Shown here: positions 58,601 through 64,000 of the stretch, piece by piece
Numbering within the stretch: the first letter of the stretch is position 1
Layout of the letters: each line of letters starts with the position of its first letter
Assembly: GCA_003116995.1 (NCBI GenBank)
Contig: BDSL01000014.1
Span: forward strand, 310,001-374,000
Direction: 5' to 3'
Origin: Yamagishiella unicocca
Taxonomy: Eukaryota; Chlorophyta; Chlorophyceae; Chlamydomonadales; Volvocaceae
Length of the DNA: 64,000 nucleotides
Notes under the pieces: generated by a model
Seen by the model: the letters and a program-made list of their open reading frames with translations, nothing else
Databases searched by the model: none
Told to the model about the DNA's origin: nothing
Made by a program: the position numbers and the translations under genes

Positions 58601-61600
58601 CAGTAGCAGCGACCAGCCCGGTTCCAGCCAAGCCGAGGCTGTGGCTGCGGGCTCGACTTCCGAGCTACAGCGCACGCTGTCCAAGCTGCTGCCACCCCCG
58701 GGTGCGGCGATGATGGGGGAGACCCCGGGGGCGGTCCCGCAGTGCCTGGCATGTGTAGGGTTGGTGCGCATCTACCTCGCCCCGTCTGGGCCCCCACTAC
58801 TTTTAAGGACTGCTGTTACCGCGTGTCACACCAGCCACACCGCCGGCACAGTTGCAGGACGCAGCTCTCCTTTTCCTTTTTTGTTACGTTTCCTGTTTAC
58901 TTCCTTGTTCCTTTTCGTAAAACACAGCTCTCATGTTGTTGTGCCGGTACCGGGGGCTTGGTCCCCCGCCTTCCATCTTCTTCCCCCCCCCCGCGCCCCG
59001 TCACCTTCACCGCCCTCGGTTTGTCGGCCGTGGATACGCGGATTCTCTTATCAAACCCCCCGCGCTCCGTAGGCACGGCGCTCAGCGCGGACGGTGACGG
59101 TGACGCGACCGACCCGCCGGGTCAGCCGCCGCTCGCCACCGCGGCCGAGCAGCTGGCGCTGGCGGAGGCGCTGCTGCGGAGCGGGCTGTCGACGGGAGGA
59201 GTGTCAAACGCCGCCGACCTGGCGGCGGTGGGCGCGGTCATGGGTGCGGCGGCGACGACGCTGGCGGCGCTGTACGGCAGGGGCGTGCTGCCGTCAGGCG
59301 GCGGAAGCGGCGCGCAAAGGTAGACGACGGCCTAGGCGTAGTGCGTCCTGTCCGGTGGAGCTGGCGGCGCCGGTGTCCTGTTCGGCGGCACCGCTTCGTG
59401 CTTGTAGCGCTCCCTGCGTGTGGTGGCTGAGGCTGCTTGACGACACTTGCCTCCGACGCCCGCACCCGCTAGTTCCGGCCACACCAAGCCGAGTGCGTCC
59501 GTGCCTCCTCCCCGCACCCACCCCCCCTCGCCCTTCCCTCGCCCCTCCCACCCCCGGCCGCGCTCCGCCCTTCCTCCCTTCCGCCCCGCCCCCCACCGGG
59601 TTCTTCTGCCACCCCCCACCACCCACCCCGCACACGACGCGCCCCTCCAACGCGGGGTCCCAAAACTAATCACCGGCTAGTCTCTGCCGCCCGTCCCCTA
59701 TCGTCATATGTCATGTAACCGGGTCTTCTCGCCCCCCCCCCGCAGGCGCCTGCTGGCCGCTGCCGCCTCCTGCCTGGACGGATGCGTGGGCGACCTGCTG
59801 GCGGACGCACCCGATAGTCTGAGGGCCGCACCCGCTTTCGCTGCCGTGTGTCAGGAGGCGGAGCCCCTGGTAGCCGCCACGGCGACCCACGCGGCCAGGG
59901 ACCCGGCGGCACTGCTCTGCGTCCGCCGGCTGCTGGCGGCGCTGCTGCCACAGGCAGCTAGCGCCGGCGGCGGCGGTGGGGGTGGCGGCCGAGAAGGGGA
60001 GGAGGAGGAGGAGGAGGGGAATGGAGATGCCGGAGGGAGGGAGGCGGGTGCTGGTGCTCGTGGGGCGGGGGCGGACCCGGCGGGCGAGGAGGCGGAAGAT
60101 GAGGAGGAAGATGAGGAGGGGGACGAGGAGGGGGACGAGGGCGGCGCGTCGCTGAGCGGCGGCGGGGACAGCGACGATGATGCTATCGACGGCAGCGGCG
60201 ACAGAGGGGGAGCTATGCCGGCGGCGGCGGCGGTGGCGGAGGAGGAGGACGAGGAAGGGGAGGAGGACGAGGAGGAAGAGGAGGAAGAGGAAGAGGAGGA
60301 GGCGGGGGCCGATATGGACGGCGATGAGGACATGGAGGACGAGGACATGGATCACGACGCGGTGGCAGGGGTGGAGGCGGAGGAGGAGGACGAGCTGATG
60401 CAGGACGCGGCGACGGATGGGGGGCCCGACGGCGGCGACGCCGCCTCGCTGCAACTGCCGTACGCCGTCGTCCCAAACGCCGCCGCCGCCGCCGCTGCCG
60501 GCGCCATGCTGGAGTGTCTCGTTACCAGCTCCGCCCTGCTGCAGGTCTTTGCCCCTCTGACGGCGGCGGCGCCGCTGCCGCCGGCATTGGCTCGACTGCC
60601 GCTGCCGCTGGTATCGCTGTTGCCGCTGGGAGACGCCGCCGAGCCGCCGCCGCCGCCGCTGTCGTACCAGCGGCAGCAGGACCAGGCTGCGCCGGCGAAT
60701 AGCCCCGCAGGCGCCTCCGACGGCGCGCCGCTAGCAGAGGCCTGCGCCACGTCAGCAGCAGCGGCGGCGCTGCAAGCCGCTGAAGCTACTCGCGCCGAGC
60801 TGGCGACATTGTTGGAGACGCTTCTGGACATGCGCCTAGCGTACGACGTGTACGACCAGTACGGTCGACGCCGTAGTGCCGGAGACGCGGAGGAGCGCGA
60901 GGAGGAGGACGAGGCGGCTGTTGCCGCCGAGGGCTTCGGGCGGTCGCCTGCTGAGTCGGCTGTGCTGTCGGCGCTGCTACAGCTGCTACAGTGCTCGTAC
61001 GGCGCGACGCTTGGGGAGGGCGACCGAGCCGTGCTGCGCGTGCTGCTGCGGCTGGACGAGCTGCTGCTGCTGTCGACGGCGGCGGCGGGCGCCGGAGGGC
61101 GCCGCAGCGGCGACGACCGCCGCATGAACGCGGCCGAAGCGACGGAGGAGGAGGCGGAGCAGCAGGGGGGGGCAGCAGGGGGTTTCATTGATGCGGACCC
61201 CGTCACTCGGCGCCTGGCGGGCCCCCTGGAGCGGTCCGGGTTCCTCTGGGGCGCCGCCGCCAGGCACTACTACGAGGCCGCAGCCGCATCGGAGGCGCTG
61301 GCCGCGGGTCGCGCCGCGGCGGCGGCGGCGCCGGCGGCGGCGGAGGAGGTCCGGCGGCGGGGTCTGCAAGCCACTGCGGTAGCTGAGCACCACCCGCCGG
61401 AGCCACGTGCGTTGGCGCTCGCCTGCATTCGCTTCCCGGTGGGACGCACGCTTGTGGCGGACGAGGACGACCCGTGGGTCGCTGGCGGCGGCGGCGGCGG
61501 CGGTTCCACCGCCGCCGGCGCCGCCGCTGACCCCGCCTGGGTGCTGCCGTTCGCGGTGTGCTGCTTGCGTCACGGCACCGCCTCAACCCAGGACCTGTCG

Positions 61601-64000
61601 GGCTGGGGGGCGCTGCCTTTGAGCCTCCGCTGCCTGGCCTCGGACGACGTGGGGCTGAGGACGCTGGCGTACGAGGGTCTGGCGCTGGCGGCGGCGCAGC
61701 TGGATTTGCTTGCGGCGGCGGCGGCAGCAGGCGGGGGCCCGGTGGCGGCACCGGCGGCTGCCGCCGCCGGGCCAGCGGCCGTGGGGTCGTTCTCACTTGT
61801 GACGCACACTGGCGGGGCCGGCGGCGCAGCTGCCAGTGGTGGCGGTGGTGGTGGCGGCGGCAGGGGCACCAGTCAGGCGGGGCCGCTTCGGGCGGCAACG
61901 GACTTCCGGCAGCGGCAGCAGCTGCAGGTGAGTGTGCGGTTGGTACAGCATGGGGAGTCTGGAGGGGAGGGGTGGCAAAAGGAACCGTTGACGCGAGAAG
62001 GGGAGGGGGGAGGGAAGGGGCGAAAACACCTGGCGACACGACATAGGGAGGGAGGGGGAGGGAGGGTCGGGGGCGGGTGCGACGAGGAGTTAAGGTGTCG
62101 TTCTCGGGAAGAAGCCCGATGGTGTCGTACGGTCGTTGTCCTTAGCCGCCCCCAGTTTCTACGCCCTATCCCTTCCCTCACCCGGCCCAAGTCGCTTCCC
62201 CGCCCCCTAACCCTGCCTCCTCCGGCTCCCCTGCCCCCCCCTCCCCTTCCCCTCTCCTTCCCCTCCCCTCCCCCACCCGGTTCTTGTTTTTAACCCCCCA
62301 TCCGATCAGGCGCTCCTAGCCCACGTGCGCAACTGCGTCACCGCGCCCCTGCAGCAGCTGCCGCACTGCAGCGCCCTGTTCGCGGCGGAGGCGGCGACGG
62401 TGCTGATGCAGCCGCAGGTGGGGGCGGGGCGGGCCTGGGGGGAGGCGGGTCCGAGTTTCCGCAGCCAACCAACACAACTTGCCTGTCTGCAACCAACACA
62501 ACTCCTGTCTGCAACCAACACAACTCCTGTCTGCAACCAACACAACCCCTGTCTGCAACCAACACAACTCCTGTACGCGCGCCCCGGTGGCATTGTCCTC
62601 TGGACAACGTAGCTGTAGCTGGTGAACGACCAAGTTGACGGGTGTAGCAGTTGACGGGTGTAGCCGGGCTCCTGGCCAACCTCGCTCTGCGTCACCTGGG
62701 ATCTTCGGGTTGTGCATGGTGGGTCACCCGTAGCTTGGGTCACCTGCCCTACCACCCAACTCCACCTGGCCCCCCCCCACGGGTCTTCCTCGAAACCCCC
62801 CCGCCCGCCCCTGCGCACCCCGTGTAGGCCCCCATGTACAAGCCCGTCACCCGGCTGGTGGGGCGCCGGCCCTCCCTGGACCTCACGGCGCCCCCGCTGT
62901 TCAACCGGTACGGCACAGGGCCGGGGACTTTGTGCGGGCCGACAGCAACACAGCAGCGACACCGTGGCTAACAGCTCTCGGTGCGGGTTCCGGAGCCAGC
63001 AAACTGGGAGCATCAGTTGTGTGGAACCCGCTTACCAATTGCCGCCCCCCCGACGGCTCCTTATCTCCCCCCCCCCATCGGCTCATCCCCCGCCTCGCTC
63101 GCCTCAGAGTGCTGGCGGCTGGCGCCCCGGGTCAGCGACCGGAGCAGGCCTGGGCGCTGAGGCTCTTGCGCTCCGGTGTCATGGTGCGGCCGGCAATGGC
63201 CGTGTTGCCGTGCGTGCGTTTACCGTTGCCCGTGTGTCCTTCGGTGGTTGGGTGGTTGGTTGGGTCGCCTGGGCAGCACCACACTGCGCCGGGGGCTGCT
63301 CATCCCAACTGCTTGTCGTACAAGGAGCGTTAGGGAGGCACAGGTACCCGCCGCGCAAACGGCCACCCTCTCCCCCCCGCAACCGCCCGCCCCAACCCGC
63401 CCCTCCGGTCTCCCCCAGGGCCCTATGGACGCCTCCATCTGCCGTCGCAAGTTCGTGGTCGAGGTGTGTACGGCGCTGTACGGCTCCCGGGCGGCGGCGC
63501 TGGACCCCGCCGCCGGGGCTGGCGGCAGCGGCGGCGGCGGCGACCCCAGCCCCTCGCTGCCGCTGGAGGTGGTTTGCTCCCTGGCGGCGCTGCCCTCCCT
63601 GGGGAGGCACCTGGTGCTGCACTCGGGTGAGTGGGGGGGAAGAAGGGGGAGGGAGTGCGTGTGTGTGTATGTGGGTGTCGTACCATCGACAGGGAACCGT
63701 GCAGGGAATAGGTGCTGGGCAAGCTGCTACAAACACGGGCACGAACGTGCTTTCGGAAATGGAGGGTCGCTTGCAGGCTCCCTTTCAATGGTGGGGAGCC
63801 AGCCGGTACGTACGTCCGGCTTGGTTGGGTAGGACTGGGTTGGACTGGGTTGGATTGAGTTTGGACTACGTTGAATTGAGTGTGGCGAGGCCGCGGGTGC
63901 AGCTGAGGCGGCGCCAGTCCAGCCTCGTGCAGGCGGCGCCTCCCTGGGAGCCACACCCCACCAACCCCTCCCCCCTCCCCCTCCGCTCGTGTCACCGGGT
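49684..64000 (+). CDS. URB1: URB1/Npa1-like nucleolar pre-ribosome protein, 3' end outside window
   Basis: URB1 is a helical-repeat scaffold of early 60S pre-ribosomes in the nucleolus. Sixteen exons join in phase: 49684-49774, 50306-50927, 51244-51970, 52236-52421, 52785-53456, 53709-53931, 54174-54445, 54713-54772, 55179-55299, 55717-58752, 59073-59319, 59746-61927, 62310-62417, 62828-62907, 63108-63183 and 63419-63626, about 2970 codons so far. N-terminal evidence: LLSYLRASPKCSELINIWEA, later LKSLYNALGSDHHAPNNAAL, SSFDWSLTALTRLCRPAR and RPRRAMFVRLCRALL. C-terminal evidence: DPAWVLPFAVCCLRHG, then LSLRCLASDDVGLRTLAYEG, and APMYKPVTRLVGRRPSLDL, which closely follow the URB1 C-terminal domain. 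Between them Ala-, Gly- and Glu/Asp-rich insertions (very long in exons 10 and 12) make it larger than animal or yeast URB1 (about 2270 and 1760 residues). The gene continues past 64000. Confidence 0.85.
50596..50656 (+). repeat. 12-bp repeat coding Gly-Gly-Ala-Ala
   Basis: Five GGTGGTGCCGCT units in frame in exon 2 of the URB1-like gene; an inserted low-complexity linker. Confidence 0.88.
52511..52530 (+). repeat. 20-bp word shared by two introns, copy 1
   Basis: CACGGGTCTTCCTCGAAACC here (intron after 52421) is identical to 62778-62797 (intron after 62417) of the same gene. It includes half of the GACCCRYGGGTC near-palindrome. Confidence 0.8.
54541..54690 (+). repeat. 55-bp tandem repeat in URB1-like intron 7
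   Basis: About 2.7 copies of a unit holding CCCTGCCTAACCACCTTCG lie between the exons ending 54445 and starting 54713. Intronic. Confidence 0.85.
55085..55132 (+). repeat. Intron-shared word, copy 2
   Basis: Carries GTCGGCCGTGGATTCGCGG within a ~48-bp block shared with 59004-59051. It lies 46 bp before the acceptor of the exon at 55179. Confidence 0.8.
59004..59051 (+). repeat. Intron-shared word, copy 3
   Basis: Carries GTCGGCCGTGGATACGCGG. The shared block also includes a CCTTCACCGCCCT word before it and ATTCTCTTAT after it. It ends 21 bp before the acceptor of the exon at 59073. Confidence 0.8.
62466..62575 (+). repeat. 22-bp tandem repeat in URB1-like intron 13
   Basis: Five copies of a unit with CAACCAACACAACTCCTGTC, between the exons ending 62417 and starting 62828. 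Non-coding. Confidence 0.92.
62778..62797 (+). repeat. 20-bp word shared by two introns, copy 2
   Basis: Identical to 52511-52530. Here it lies 30 bp before the acceptor of the exon at 62828. Confidence 0.8.

Larger units (their letters stand above)
34028..61480. repeat. Dispersed near-palindrome GACCCRYGGGTC (set of sites)
   Basis: Exact sites start at 34028, 46410, 50437, 52725, 55749, 56559 and 61469. Relaxed forms stand at 45758 (11 bp), 51500 and 59111 (both GACCCGCCGGGTC), 52815 and 53136 (one change each). Some are in exons, where they often encode Asp-Pro-Arg/Trp-Val, others in introns. Confidence 0.75.

Noticed and set aside
55722..62039. Many long - strand frames opposite the URB1-like exons
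   Set aside because: They mirror GC-rich codons of the true + strand exons (Ala/Pro/Arg/Ser-rich, no introns or homology).

Overview
The window reads as nuclear DNA of a green alga of the volvocine/Chlamydomonas group. The coding parts are very GC-rich. Genes are cut by many short introns with GTGAGT/GTGCGT-like donors and GCAG acceptors. TGTAA, the usual green-algal poly(A) signal, lies after some genes. Short TTTTAGGG-type telomere-like words occur. Low-complexity Ala/Gly/Gln/Glu insertions sit inside otherwise conserved proteins. No rRNA, tRNA or CRISPR structure was seen. All exon maps were made by eye from reading frame, splice signals and phase, and the phases add up across every multi-exon model given.

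Layout. 1-1.9 kb: 3' end of a TKL-type protein kinase gene (+). 3.6-10.4 kb: a 16-17 exon long-chain acyl-CoA synthetase gene (-). 10.7-12.9 kb: the spliceosomal U2 snRNP B'' protein (+), divergent from the synthetase across a 296-bp shared promoter. 14.7-24.8 kb: a SnRK2-like kinase with a Gln-rich tail (-). Its first intron is over 5 kb and holds two satellite arrays and a decayed Crypton-like transposon gene. Its glycine-loop exon is split by a small insertion flanked by an 8-bp duplication. 24.8-32 kb: repeat-rich, lower-GC DNA with a family of elements with inverted ends, a gene for a small membrane protein (-) and a doubtful ORF. 32.1-36.8 kb: a kinase-fold protein lacking the catalytic motifs (+). 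36.8-41.8 kb: gene-poor DNA with two tandem arrays. 41.8-47.7 kb: an unrecognised acidic and Pro/Gly/Ala-rich protein of about 1206 residues (+). 49.7 kb to the window end: a very large gene whose product resembles URB1/Npa1, a nucleolar factor for 60S ribosome assembly; it runs off the end.

There is no operon logic. The clear housekeeping genes serve lipid activation, splicing and ribosome assembly. Three kinase-fold genes are present, one or possibly two of them catalytically degenerate. The most unusual signals are a recurring near-palindrome GACCCRYGGGTC through the 34-62 kb genes, sequence words shared between introns (in one case of two different genes), and the layered transposon damage in the SnRK2-like gene.
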